Shown piece after piece: positions 34,629-42,486 of a DNA stretch of 64,000 bases. This DNA comes from Ruminococcus sp. Phil11 (GTDB lineage Bacteria; Bacillota; Clostridia; Oscillospirales; Ruminococcaceae). Numbering within the stretch: position 1 is the first letter of the stretch; every line of letters begins with the position of its first letter. The DNA lies in the NCBI GenBank assembly GCA_001940925.1, contig MSGZ01000039.1, positions 29,004 through 93,003 on the forward strand, written 5' to 3'. The translations under genes and the position numbers were made by a program. The notes below the pieces were generated by a model. That model was not told the DNA's origin. It did not search any database and saw only the letters and a program-made list of their open reading frames with translations.

Positions 34629-34669
34629 AAAAAAGGGTGCATGAGCTGTACTTTCAGCATCATGCACCC
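34629..34669 (-). terminator. Leader terminator 2 of amt-PII
   Basis: GGGTGCATGA pairs with TCATGCACCC and is followed by T6 on the minus strand, 30 bases before the start codon: an attenuator. Its apical part folds as GCTG-AAAGTA-CAGC, another six-base loop with A1 and G4. Confidence 0.88.
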
Positions 34670-34712
34670 CATTGTGCGTTTCATCAGATTTTTTTCAAAG
34701 CGCTTTATAAAC

Positions 34713-34747
34713 GGCAAAAGGCTGCGGAGTTCTGTTTCTCCGCAGCC
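34713..34747 (-). terminator. Leader terminator 1 of amt-PII
   Basis: GGCTGCGGAG pairs with CTCCGCAGCC followed by T4. Its 5' arm shares bases with the upstream hexaloop hairpin at 34743-34756, so the two cannot coexist. Confidence 0.75.
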
Positions 34748-34756
34748 CCTTTGCTG
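34743..34756 (-). promoter_or_regulatory. ANTAR-type hexaloop hairpin in the amt-PII leader
   Basis: On the minus strand CAGC-AAAGGG-GCTG forms a four-pair stem with a six-base loop with A at 1 and G at 4, the features described for ANTAR-protein RNA targets. It overlaps leader terminator 1. Confidence 0.65.
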
Positions 34757-34766
34757 TTCTGGTTGT

Positions 34767-34795
34767 AGTATAGCACATTGTGAAAGATTTGTCAA
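34767..34795 (-). promoter_or_regulatory. Promoter of amt-PII
   Basis: TTGACA (34790-34795) and TATACT (34767-34772) with a 17-base spacer; the transcript starts about 160 bases before the gene. Confidence 0.9.
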
Positions 34796-34864
34796 GCGTT
34801 TTTCTGCATTTCGGAATGCAGTATAAAACTTTCTGCTCTGTTCAGACAAATTTCGTCATTTGGA

Positions 34865-36283
34865 TCATTTATCCTCAAATTCGCTGACCAGCGAGGACAC
34901 CGTCTGCTTTGCGTCGCCGTAGATCATGATCGTGTTGTCGTTCGTAAACAGCGGGTTTTCCACACCGGAGAAGCCGGCGCCCTTGCCGCGCTTCAGCACG
35001 AATACGGTGCGTGCCTCATATGCATTGATGATCGGCATTCCGTACAGCGGCGAGGATTCGTCGGTCTGTGCGGAGGGGTTGACGACGTCGTTTGCGCCGA
35101 TGACGATCGCGACGTCGGTGTTCGGCATCTGCGGATTCATCTCATCCGCGGTCTTGAGCTGCTCATACGGCACATTTGCCTCTGCGAGCAGCACGTTCAT
35201 GTGGCCGGGCATACGGCCGGCGACCGGGTGGATTGCAAAGCTGACCTCTGCGCCGTTTTCCTCCAGCTTGTCGCAGAGCTCCTTGACGGCGTGCTGCGCC
35301 TGTGCAACGGCCATGCCGTAGCCGGGGATAAAGACAACAGAAGAAGCCGCTTCGAGAATGAGGTACGCGTCCTCAACGGACATGGACTTCGGCTCCTTGC
35401 CGCTGCCTGCCGCGCTCTTGGACTTCGATGCGCCGAAGCTGCCGAACAGCAGCGCATAGAGCGTGCGGTTCATTGCCTTGCACATGATGAGCGTCAGGAT
35501 CAGGCCGGAGGTACCGACCAGACAGCCGGAAACGACCAGCACGGAGTTATTGAGCGCGAGACCTGCAAATGCCGCTGCCAGACCCGAAAATGCATTCAGC
35601 AGCGAGATAATGACCGGCATATCGCCGCCGCCGATCGTAACGACCATCGTAAAGCCGAGGATCAGGAATGCAGCCGTGACGGCGATCATGCCGATGAAGC
35701 CGAGCTGCGTATTGCTGCCGCTGAACGCGTACAGGCAGATGCCTGCCAGACCGACGATCGCCAGCACTGCATTGAGTGCATTCTTTGCCGGGATCGTCAC
35801 GGACTTCTTGAACATTTTGCCGGAGAGCTTGCCCCATGCGACCACGGAGCCCGTGAACGCAATCGCGCCGATCGCGACAGTCAGACCCATGGTGATGCCC
35901 TCAAGCGGCTGCGCATCCGCGCCGAGCGTGCGGTAGTTCGCATACTGCGCGAGCGCGACCAGCAGCGAGGACAGACCGCCGAAGCCGTTGAACAGTGCAA
36001 CCAGCTGCGGCATACCGGTCATCTCGACCTTTTTCGCCCAGACCGCACCGATGATGCTGCCGACGATCATCGCAGCAGCGATCAGCAGATAGCTGTTCAG
36101 ACCTGCCGCCACGACCTGCTTTTCAAACAGAACCGTGATGACTGCGATCAGCATACCGACCGCGGAAAGCCCGTTGCCCTTTCTTGCGGTATCCGCTTTG
36201 CCGAGCAGCTTGATGCCGCGGATAAACAGCACGGCCGATACCATATAAAGAACGGTGATGATAACGTCTCTAAAGTCGTTCAC
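34865..36283 (-). CDS. pntB: NAD(P) transhydrogenase beta subunit
   Basis: A 472-residue membrane protein of the proton-translocating transhydrogenase that makes NADPH from NADH at the expense of the proton gradient. It has eight or nine helices, then the NADP(H)-binding domain III with PGYGMAVAQAQH, GHMNVLLAEANVPY and GANDVVNPSA motifs. It overlaps the preceding subunit gene by 4 bases. Located beside the NADP-type glutamate dehydrogenase, which it could supply with reductant (inference). Confidence 0.96.
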   Translation of the reverse strand: MNDFRDVIITVLYMVSAVLFIRGIKLLGKADTARKGNGLSAVGMLIAVITVLFEKQVVAAGLNSYLLIAAAMIVGSIIGAVWAKKVEMTGMPQLVALFNGFGGLSSLLVALAQYANYRTLGADAQPLEGITMGLTVAIGAIAFTGSVVAWGKLSGKMFKKSVTIPAKNALNAVLAIVGLAGICLYAFSGSNTQLGFIGMIAVTAAFLILGFTMVVTIGGGDMPVIISLLNAFSGLAAAFAGLALNNSVLVVSGCLVGTSGLILTLIMCKAMNRTLYALLFGSFGASKSKSAAGSGKEPKSMSVEDAYLILEAASSVVFIPGYGMAVAQAQHAVKELCDKLEENGAEVSFAIHPVAGRMPGHMNVLLAEANVPYEQLKTADEMNPQMPNTDVAIVIGANDVVNPSAQTDESSPLYGMPIINAYEARTVFVLKRGKGAGFSGVENPLFTNDNTIMIYGDAKQTVSSLVSEFEDK

Positions 36284-36585
36284 TTCTGATTGTCCCCCTT
36301 CTTCTTGAACATGCCGAGCATTCTGTCAGTGACCAGATAGCCGCCGACCACGTTGATCGCGGCCAGTACGATCGCAATGATGCCGAACACCATGCCGATC
36401 GTGCTGCACGGTGCCAGAACTGCGACCGCCGTTGCGGACATCGCGCCGACGATCGTGATGCCGGAGATCGCATTCGTACCGGACATCAGCGGGGTGTGCA
36501 GCTGGGACGGGACCTTGGAAATCAGCTCAACGCCGAGAAAGCCGGCGATGACAAAAACAAAAATCAAAAGCATGATCTCGTGCAT
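36280..36585 (-). CDS. pntAB: NAD(P) transhydrogenase alpha subunit, membrane part
   Basis: A 101-residue protein with three or four helices that corresponds to the C-terminal membrane domain of E. coli PntA, here encoded separately as in Rhodospirillum and many Firmicutes. SKVPSQLHTPLMSGTNAISGI is the family signature. Overlapping stop/start with pntB. Confidence 0.95.
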   Translation of the reverse strand: MHEIMLLIFVFVIAGFLGVELISKVPSQLHTPLMSGTNAISGITIVGAMSATAVAVLAPCSTIGMVFGIIAIVLAAINVVGGYLVTDRMLGMFKKKGDNQK

Positions 36586-36586
36586 A

Positions 36587-37711
36587 TTATGCCTCCTTAA
36601 ACCGGTCGTGGATGATCGCGCCGCCCTTTGTCAGCAGACATCCGCGCATGATCTCATCCTCGAGATTGACGACAAACTCGCCCTGTTCCTTGTTGTAGAA
36701 ATGCGTGAGGAATGCCGTGAAGTTGCCCGAAAGCATCTTCGAGGCATCGAACGGGACCTGACGCTCCAGATAATCGCCGGACATGATGATGACGCCGTTG
36801 TCCGTGACGACCTCCTCAAACAGCTTGGAGCCCTCGACATTGCCGCCGGTCGAAACTGCCATATCGACGATGATCGAGCCCGGCTGCATCCGGTCGATGA
36901 CGTCCTTGCCGATCAGGCGCGGTGCCTTGCGGCCGAACACCTTTGCCGTCGTAATGACGATATTCGAGCGTTCGCAGACCTTTGCCTGCGCCTCCTGCTG
37001 CTTTTTGATCTGCTCGGGGGTCAGCTCCTTTGCATAGCCCTGATCGGTCTGTCCCATTTCACCGAGGTCGATCTTGACAAAGCTCGCGCCGAGCGACTTG
37101 ACCTGCTCCTCGACGACCGGGCGGGTATCGAACGCATCCACTCTCGCGCCGAGACGCTTCGCGGTCGCGATCGCCTGCAGGCCGGCAACGCCGACGCCGA
37201 TGATAAACACACGCGCCGGATTGATCGTACCGGACGGCGTGACCATCATCGGCAGGATCTTCGGAAGTCTTGCCGCCGCATTGACGACTGCGACATAACC
37301 GGCCAGCGAAGTCTGCGAGGACTGAACGTCCATTTTCTGTGCAAGCGTGGTGCGCGGGATCATCTCCAGCGAAACCGCCTGAATGCCCTTCTCCGCAAAC
37401 TCTTTCAGCAGTGCCTTTTCATTGAACGGGTCAAGGTAACTCAGGTGCAGCGTATCCTTTTTCAGGCCGTCCGCGCTCTGCGGCTTCAGAATGCGCAGGA
37501 CGATCTCGCTGTCATAGCCCTGCTCCTCCTTGTCGATCAGGGATGCACCGGCTTTTTCATAGGCTTCGTCGGAAAAGCCGCTCTTGATGCCCGCGCCGCG
37601 CACGACCTTGAACGAAAAGCCCATGCCGATGAGCTTTTTGATATCGTCGGGGATCAGCGCAACTCTCGTTTCGCGCGGATCGGTCTCCCGACAGACGAGT
37701 ACAGTTTTCAT
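36587..37711 (-). CDS. pntAA: NAD(P) transhydrogenase alpha subunit, NAD-binding part
   Basis: A 374-residue soluble protein (domain I) with an alanine-dehydrogenase-like fold. Visible blocks are RETRVALIP at the N terminus, the nucleotide fold VFIIGVGVAGLQAIATAKRLGA, and DTRPVVEEQVKSLGA. It is separated from the membrane part by one base. The start follows GAGGAGAATGAG. Confidence 0.96.
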   Translation of the reverse strand: MKTVLVCRETDPRETRVALIPDDIKKLIGMGFSFKVVRGAGIKSGFSDEAYEKAGASLIDKEEQGYDSEIVLRILKPQSADGLKKDTLHLSYLDPFNEKALLKEFAEKGIQAVSLEMIPRTTLAQKMDVQSSQTSLAGYVAVVNAAARLPKILPMMVTPSGTINPARVFIIGVGVAGLQAIATAKRLGARVDAFDTRPVVEEQVKSLGASFVKIDLGEMGQTDQGYAKELTPEQIKKQQEAQAKVCERSNIVITTAKVFGRKAPRLIGKDVIDRMQPGSIIVDMAVSTGGNVEGSKLFEEVVTDNGVIIMSGDYLERQVPFDASKMLSGNFTAFLTHFYNKEQGEFVVNLEDEIMRGCLLTKGGAIIHDRFKEA

Positions 37712-37752
37712 CTCATTCTCCTCTCAGAAAGATAGTTCAGTAAACAGCAAGA

Positions 37753-37786
37753 GATACGCCCCCTGCATCCTTGAAAGGGGCGTATC
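37753..37786 (-). terminator. Hairpin between the small ORF and pntAA
   Basis: GATACGCCCC pairs with GGGGCGTATC over 10 bases; the T-run is weak on the minus strand (TCTTGCTGTTT), so partial read-through from gdhA into pntAA is plausible. Confidence 0.55.
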
Positions 37787-37800
37787 CTTATTGTATTTTG

Positions 37801-37947
37801 TTAATCCCACGTTTGTGTGTCGCGTGAAAAATCGGTTTCCGCCGCGACCGGCTCAAAGGGGTTTGCAGGCGGCGTTTCGATCTGCATGTCCGCCTGCTTC
37901 ATCGGGAAGCCGGTGAACGGGATCCCTCTCAGATCAAATTTCTCCAT
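37801..37947 (-). CDS. Small conserved-looking ORF after gdhA (48 aa)
   Basis: A 48-residue peptide that begins MEKFDLRGIPFTGFP and ends QTWD. AGGAG lies 8 bases before the ATG, and codon choice matches neighbours. It starts 46 bases after the gdhA stop and ends before the hairpin preceding pntAA. No family was recognised. It is Pro/Phe-rich, without signal peptide or membrane helix. Possible roles include a small partner of glutamate dehydrogenase; this is speculation from position only. Confidence 0.55.
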   Translation of the reverse strand: MEKFDLRGIPFTGFPMKQADMQIETPPANPFEPVAAETDFSRDTQTWD

Positions 37948-37992
37948 ATAAAATTCTCCTGTGTTGCGGGCGTAGTGAGCAGCGGTCTGTGC

Positions 37993-39345
<1,353 letters not shown>

Positions 39346-39382
39346 TTATTTCACCGGCAACAGCCGATAAACTTGCATAATA

Positions 39383-39412
39383 ATCATATCGTATTTTCTG
39401 CGGGAAAGTCAA
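39383..39412 (-). promoter_or_regulatory. Promoter of gdhA
   Basis: TTGACT (39407-39412) and TATGAT (39383-39388) with an 18-base spacer. No terminator or hexaloop hairpin was found in this leader. Confidence 0.8.
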
Positions 39413-39476
39413 CGAACATTCCCCTGCAAATATCCGACATCTGCCCGTATTTATCCGCGCATCGGTACGATTGCAC

Positions 39477-39505
39477 TTGTGATGCGGCAGCGTTTTCCGT
39501 ATAAT
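39477..39505 (+). promoter_or_regulatory. Promoter of the stand-alone receiver gene
   Basis: TTGTGA (39477-39482) and TATAAT (39500-39505) with a 17-base spacer, back to back with the gdhA promoter. Confidence 0.75.
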
Positions 39506-39544
39506 TGGAGATACGAAAATGAAAGATGCAAGGGGTATCTGAAC

Positions 39545-39880
39545 ATGAAAACGATCCATATTTTATCGGAATCCGGAGCGGTCGGAACGCGGCTGCGCAA
39601 TATCCTGTATCAGGCGGGATATGCGGATATCCTGCTGTCCGATCTCTCCGCAATTCCGGAGGAATGGCAGGACAGTATCCTGATGATCTACGCAAAAACG
39701 CGGATCTCAGCCGTCATGCAGAATGCCGCGGACAGCGGATGTCCCGTGGTGATGCTGCTCAATCCGGACTGCTACGCGATGTATCTGGACCGCGCAAGGC
39801 ATCTCGGCATCACGCTGCTGCTGATGCCTGCTCCGCCCTATGCGCTGCTGGATGCCGTGCAGGAAGCTTCTAGTTCCTGA
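39545..39880 (+). CDS. Stand-alone pseudo-receiver protein
   Basis: A 111-residue protein that looks like a response-regulator receiver domain without an output domain. It opens KTIHILSES (beta 1), has the third strand SILMIYAK where the phosphoacceptor Asp should end it (Tyr49/Ala50 here), and ends LLLMPAPPYALLDAV with Met-Pro instead of Lys-Pro. The degenerate pattern resembles the N-terminal part of the ANTAR regulator at 50875. It could be an ANTAR protein that lost its RNA-binding half, or a competing partner. Its 3' end overlaps the convergent AraC-type gene by 11 bases. Confidence 0.7.
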   Translation: MKTIHILSESGAVGTRLRNILYQAGYADILLSDLSAIPEEWQDSILMIYAKTRISAVMQNAADSGCPVVMLLNPDCYAMYLDRARHLGITLLLMPAPPYALLDAVQEASSS

Positions 39881-40631
39881 CCGCAGACGGCGTATGCCCG
39901 GTGTGCTTTTTGAACACGCGCGTGAAATAATCCGGCGTGGAAAAGCCGAGCAGACGGCTGACCTCCAGCACCTTGAACTGTCCTGTTTCGAGCAGCCGTT
40001 TGGCATAGCCGATCTGGAAGCCTTTGTAAAACTCCCCGAAGGTCAAGCCGAATTTGCCTTTGAAGTACCGGCCGAAGTAGTCGCGGTTGAAGCCGAAATA
40101 ATCCGCTGCCAGCTCGACGGTCGCGGTCTGGTGCTCCATTTTCTGCAGGAATGCGCTGAGCTTGTCAAGGACAGGCTGCAGCTCCTCCGCCTGCGGCAAA
40201 GCAGCAAGTGCCTCGGCCGCGGCATTGCGGTATTCCGATTCGATGAGCTGCTCGTGGATCATCGAGCCTGCTCTGGAAAGTGCCGCCAGCAGATCCTCGG
40301 GCGGGATCGGCTCCGAGAGAAAGTCGATCGCGCCGAGCAGGAAGCACTCGCGCATCCGCTGGGAATCGTCCTGCTCACTGATGATGATCGCAGGGATCTT
40401 GCGGTCCTTTCCGCCGGTCAGACGCAGCAGCTTGGCTGCGATGTATTCCGGTGCGCGGTTGATGCAGAGGAGAATGTCAAACTGACGGCTCAGTACCAGA
40501 TTCACCGCGTCATTGAGGCTTGCCGTGTACCTGCCGACTGCAAAATCCGTGTCCTCCAGCATGGAAAAGAGGCTGTTCAGATTTCTGGCGGTACGTTCGC
40601 CGGAATCAGCGACTAAAATCTGCAGCTTCAT
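39870..40631 (-). CDS. AraC-type regulator with degenerate receiver domain
   Basis: A 253-residue regulator. Residues about 1-125 form a receiver-like domain that lacks the phosphoacceptor Asp (FDILLCIN, residues 51-58) and the conserved Lys (SEP at 106-108). A helical linker leads to a C-terminal AraC double helix-turn-helix (about 155-250) with VLEVSRLLGFSTPDYFTRVFKKHTGHTP. The start follows AAAGGAGG. Placed among nitrogen genes, it probably senses something other than phosphorylation. Its own leader carries a terminator and a weak hexaloop hairpin. Confidence 0.85.
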   Translation of the reverse strand: MKLQILVADSGERTARNLNSLFSMLEDTDFAVGRYTASLNDAVNLVLSRQFDILLCINRAPEYIAAKLLRLTGGKDRKIPAIIISEQDDSQRMRECFLLGAIDFLSEPIPPEDLLAALSRAGSMIHEQLIESEYRNAAAEALAALPQAEELQPVLDKLSAFLQKMEHQTATVELAADYFGFNRDYFGRYFKGKFGLTFGEFYKGFQIGYAKRLLETGQFKVLEVSRLLGFSTPDYFTRVFKKHTGHTPSAVRN

Positions 40632-40668
40632 CTGAATTCCTCCTTTCATAAACACACATCCGACGGTA

Positions 40669-40711
40669 TAAAAAGCAGGGCTGTCCCGCCTTTTTTCAAG
40701 CGGAACAGCCC
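40669..40711 (-). terminator. Leader terminator of the AraC-type gene
   Basis: GGGCTGTTCCGC pairs with GCGGGACAGCCC (one mismatch) and is followed by TGCTTTTTAT on the minus strand, about 40 bases before the start codon. Confidence 0.8.
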
Positions 40712-40718
40712 CATTGCT
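40707..40718 (-). promoter_or_regulatory. Weak hexaloop hairpin in the AraC-type leader
   Basis: AGC-AATGGG-GCT on the minus strand gives a six-base loop with A1 and G4 but only three pairs. Its 3' half is the start of the terminator stem. The surrounding AAGCAATGGGGCTG is close to CAGCAAAGGGGCTG in the amt leader. Confidence 0.5.
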
Positions 40719-40731
40719 TTTCCTTGCCCTC

Positions 40732-40760
40732 ATCATAGCACAAACACCTTTGAAAGTCAA
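40732..40760 (-). promoter_or_regulatory. Promoter of the AraC-type gene
   Basis: TTGACT (40755-40760) and TATGAT (40732-40737) with a 17-base spacer. Confidence 0.85.
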
Positions 40761-40892
40761 TCGTTCTGCGGACAGTTGTCTGATTTTTAACGGGATATGT
40801 CGGGATTTATACAAATTCCTGCCGCATCTGCGGAACGGCAATCCGGACATTTTCCGATCTCAGACAGAGAGCCTGATGCTGTAAGGCGTGCA

Positions 40893-40978
40893 TAAAACAA
40901 TACCGCGCGGCAGCGAAGGCTACCGCGCAGCATTGCTTTGTAAGGATGATGGCAGAGGCTATGGAGAACCCCGCATCG
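40893..40978 (-). ncRNA. Candidate small RNA or far-upstream attenuated leader
   Basis: A promoter (TTGCAT 41008-41013, 18 bases, TATGAT 40984-40989) is followed within about 90 bases by a 16-pair terminator hairpin with T4 (40893-40935). No reading frame fits in between. It is either a short transcript or an extra attenuated promoter for the AraC-type gene. The segment AAAGCAATGCTGCG resembles the hexaloop hairpins of the neighbouring leaders but lacks the six-base loop. Confidence 0.5.
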
Positions 40979-41013
40979 GCTCTATCATAGCACAGGAACG
41001 GCTGCCCATGCAA

Positions 41014-41265
41014 GACAGACAGCTGAAGATGTCGGTTTTCTGCTATGAAACCGCGGGATTTTATATGGTCGCGCGCTTTCTCCGTATCCGGACTGCATTC
41101 ATGCGGCCGCAAATAAAACCGCAGACCTTTCGGCTAACTTCAGATCAGCGGATGCAGACGCTTTCTGCTTGTCAAAAAACGACAATTTTCTTTTCGCGGC
41201 AGCGGGAAGATTCCGGTCACTGTTCCGAAATCGTGCGCCGGATGCGGAAATCTGTCCGCCGGATA
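41014..41265. other. Gene-free region upstream of the glutamate synthase promoter
   Basis: No convincing gene, ribosome site or hairpin was seen. Frames that cross it start without ribosome sites and run through the regulatory leaders on both sides. Confidence 0.5.
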
Positions 41266-41294
41266 TTGACAAAACTTTCACAATATGCTATAAT
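41266..41294 (+). promoter_or_regulatory. Promoter of the glutamate synthase operon
   Basis: Perfect TTGACA (41266-41271) and TATAAT (41289-41294) with a 17-base spacer. Confidence 0.95.
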
Positions 41295-41308
41295 AGCGGC
41301 AATGATGA

Positions 41309-41328
41309 GATGAACAAAGGCGTTCATC
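41309..41328 (+). promoter_or_regulatory. ANTAR-type hexaloop hairpin, glutamate synthase leader
   Basis: GATGAAC-AAAGGC-GTTCATC: seven pairs and a six-base loop with A1 and G4. Its 3' arm is also the 5' arm of the following terminator, so only one of the two can form. Confidence 0.75.
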
Positions 41329-41371
41329 CGGAACACGGGTTACGTGTCTCCGGGTGGACGCTTCTTTTTTT
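41320..41371 (+). terminator. Leader terminator of the glutamate synthase operon
   Basis: GCGTTCATCCGG pairs with CCGGGTGGACGC over 12 positions (three G-T pairs), then TTCTTTTTTT, 20 bases before the first start codon. Confidence 0.88.
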
Positions 41372-41391
41372 ATCTGCAAGGAGGAATTGAG

Positions 41392-42486
41392 ATGATCCCA
41401 CTCGAAGGCCAGGTGCGTATTCCGTCCGGCTGTGCGGTCTCCGCGATGATCTCGCGCGACGGCAGACGCATGAACGGCGAAAGCATCATTCAGAGCATGA
41501 TCCCGATGCATGACCGCTCGAACGGTCTGGGCGGCGGCTTCGCGGCATACGGCATCTACCCCGAATACCGCGATTTCTACGCGCTGCACATCTTCTTCAA
41601 CAGCAAGAGCGCACAGGCTGAATGTATGACGCTCCTGAAGGAGTATTTCGAGATCGTGCAGGACGAGCACATCAAGGTGCGCAAAATGCCGCAGATCACC
41701 GATGAGCCGATCATCCGGCGCGTGTTTGTCTCGCCGATGCAGTCCGTGCTGCGGCATCTGCAGATCGACGACAAGGAGCTTGTCGTGCGCGTGGTCAACC
41801 GCATCAACGCACAGCTCGACGGCAGCTATGTGTTCTCCTGCGGCAAGAATATGGGCGCATTCAAGGCGGTCGGCTTCCCGGAGGACGTCGGCCGGTACTA
41901 CCGCCTCGAGGAATACGAGGCTTACAGCTGGACGGCGCACGGCCGCTATCCGACGAACACCCCCGGCTGGTGGGGCGGCGCGCATCCGTTCTGTATGCTC
42001 GATTATTCGATCGTGCACAACGGTGAGATCTCGTCCTATGACGCGAACCGCCGCTTCATTGAAATGTACGGCTACAAATGTACGCTGCAGACCGATACCG
42101 AGGTCATCACCTATATCGCGGACTATCTGCTCCGCCGGCAGGGCCTGACGCTCGACGAGACCGCTGCGGTCATCGCGGCACCGTTCTGGTCCACGATCGA
42201 GGGCAAGTCCGACGCGGACAAGGAAAAGTACACCTATCTGCGGACGGTATTCCCGAGCCTGCTGGTCACGGGTCCGTTCTCGATCATCCTCGGATTCGAC
42301 GGCGGCCTCATGGCACTGAACGACCGCTTAAAGCTGCGTTCGATGGTCGTCGGCGAGCAGGACGATATGGTCTATATCGCGAGTGAGGAAGCCGCGATCC
42401 GCGTCATGGCACCGGAGATCCAGAAGATCTGGTCGCCTGCCGGCGGCGAGCCGGTCATCGTTCGGGTAAAGGAGGGAGCATTTTGA
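41392..42486 (+). CDS. Glutamate synthase, glutaminase (class II amidotransferase) protein
   Basis: A 364-residue protein corresponding to the N-terminal glutaminase domain of GltB, encoded alone. The presumed nucleophile is Cys14 in IPSGCAVSAM, which implies removal of a short propeptide, as in other class II amidotransferases. YPTNTPGWWGGAHPF and IVHNGEISSYDANR match the glutamine-binding region. It releases ammonia for the FMN subunit encoded next. AGGAGG lies before the ATG at 41392. Confidence 0.92.
   Translation: MIPLEGQVRIPSGCAVSAMISRDGRRMNGESIIQSMIPMHDRSNGLGGGFAAYGIYPEYRDFYALHIFFNSKSAQAECMTLLKEYFEIVQDEHIKVRKMPQITDEPIIRRVFVSPMQSVLRHLQIDDKELVVRVVNRINAQLDGSYVFSCGKNMGAFKAVGFPEDVGRYYRLEEYEAYSWTAHGRYPTNTPGWWGGAHPFCMLDYSIVHNGEISSYDANRRFIEMYGYKCTLQTDTEVITYIADYLLRRQGLTLDETAAVIAAPFWSTIEGKSDADKEKYTYLRTVFPSLLVTGPFSIILGFDGGLMALNDRLKLRSMVVGEQDDMVYIASEEAAIRVMAPEIQKIWSPAGGEPVIVRVKEGAF

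Noticed and set aside
33025-34644. 539-codon open frame opposite amt-PII
   Set aside because: Cys/Asp/Arg-rich composition typical of an antisense shadow; it covers the amt gene and its leader.
40893-40978. ANTAR hexaloop in the orphan transcript
   Set aside because: AAAGCAATGCTG looks related to the other leaders but cannot form a stem with a six-base A1/G4 loop.
40888-41313. 141-codon plus-strand frame
   Set aside because: It crosses the orphan terminator and the glutamate synthase promoter and leader; no ribosome site.
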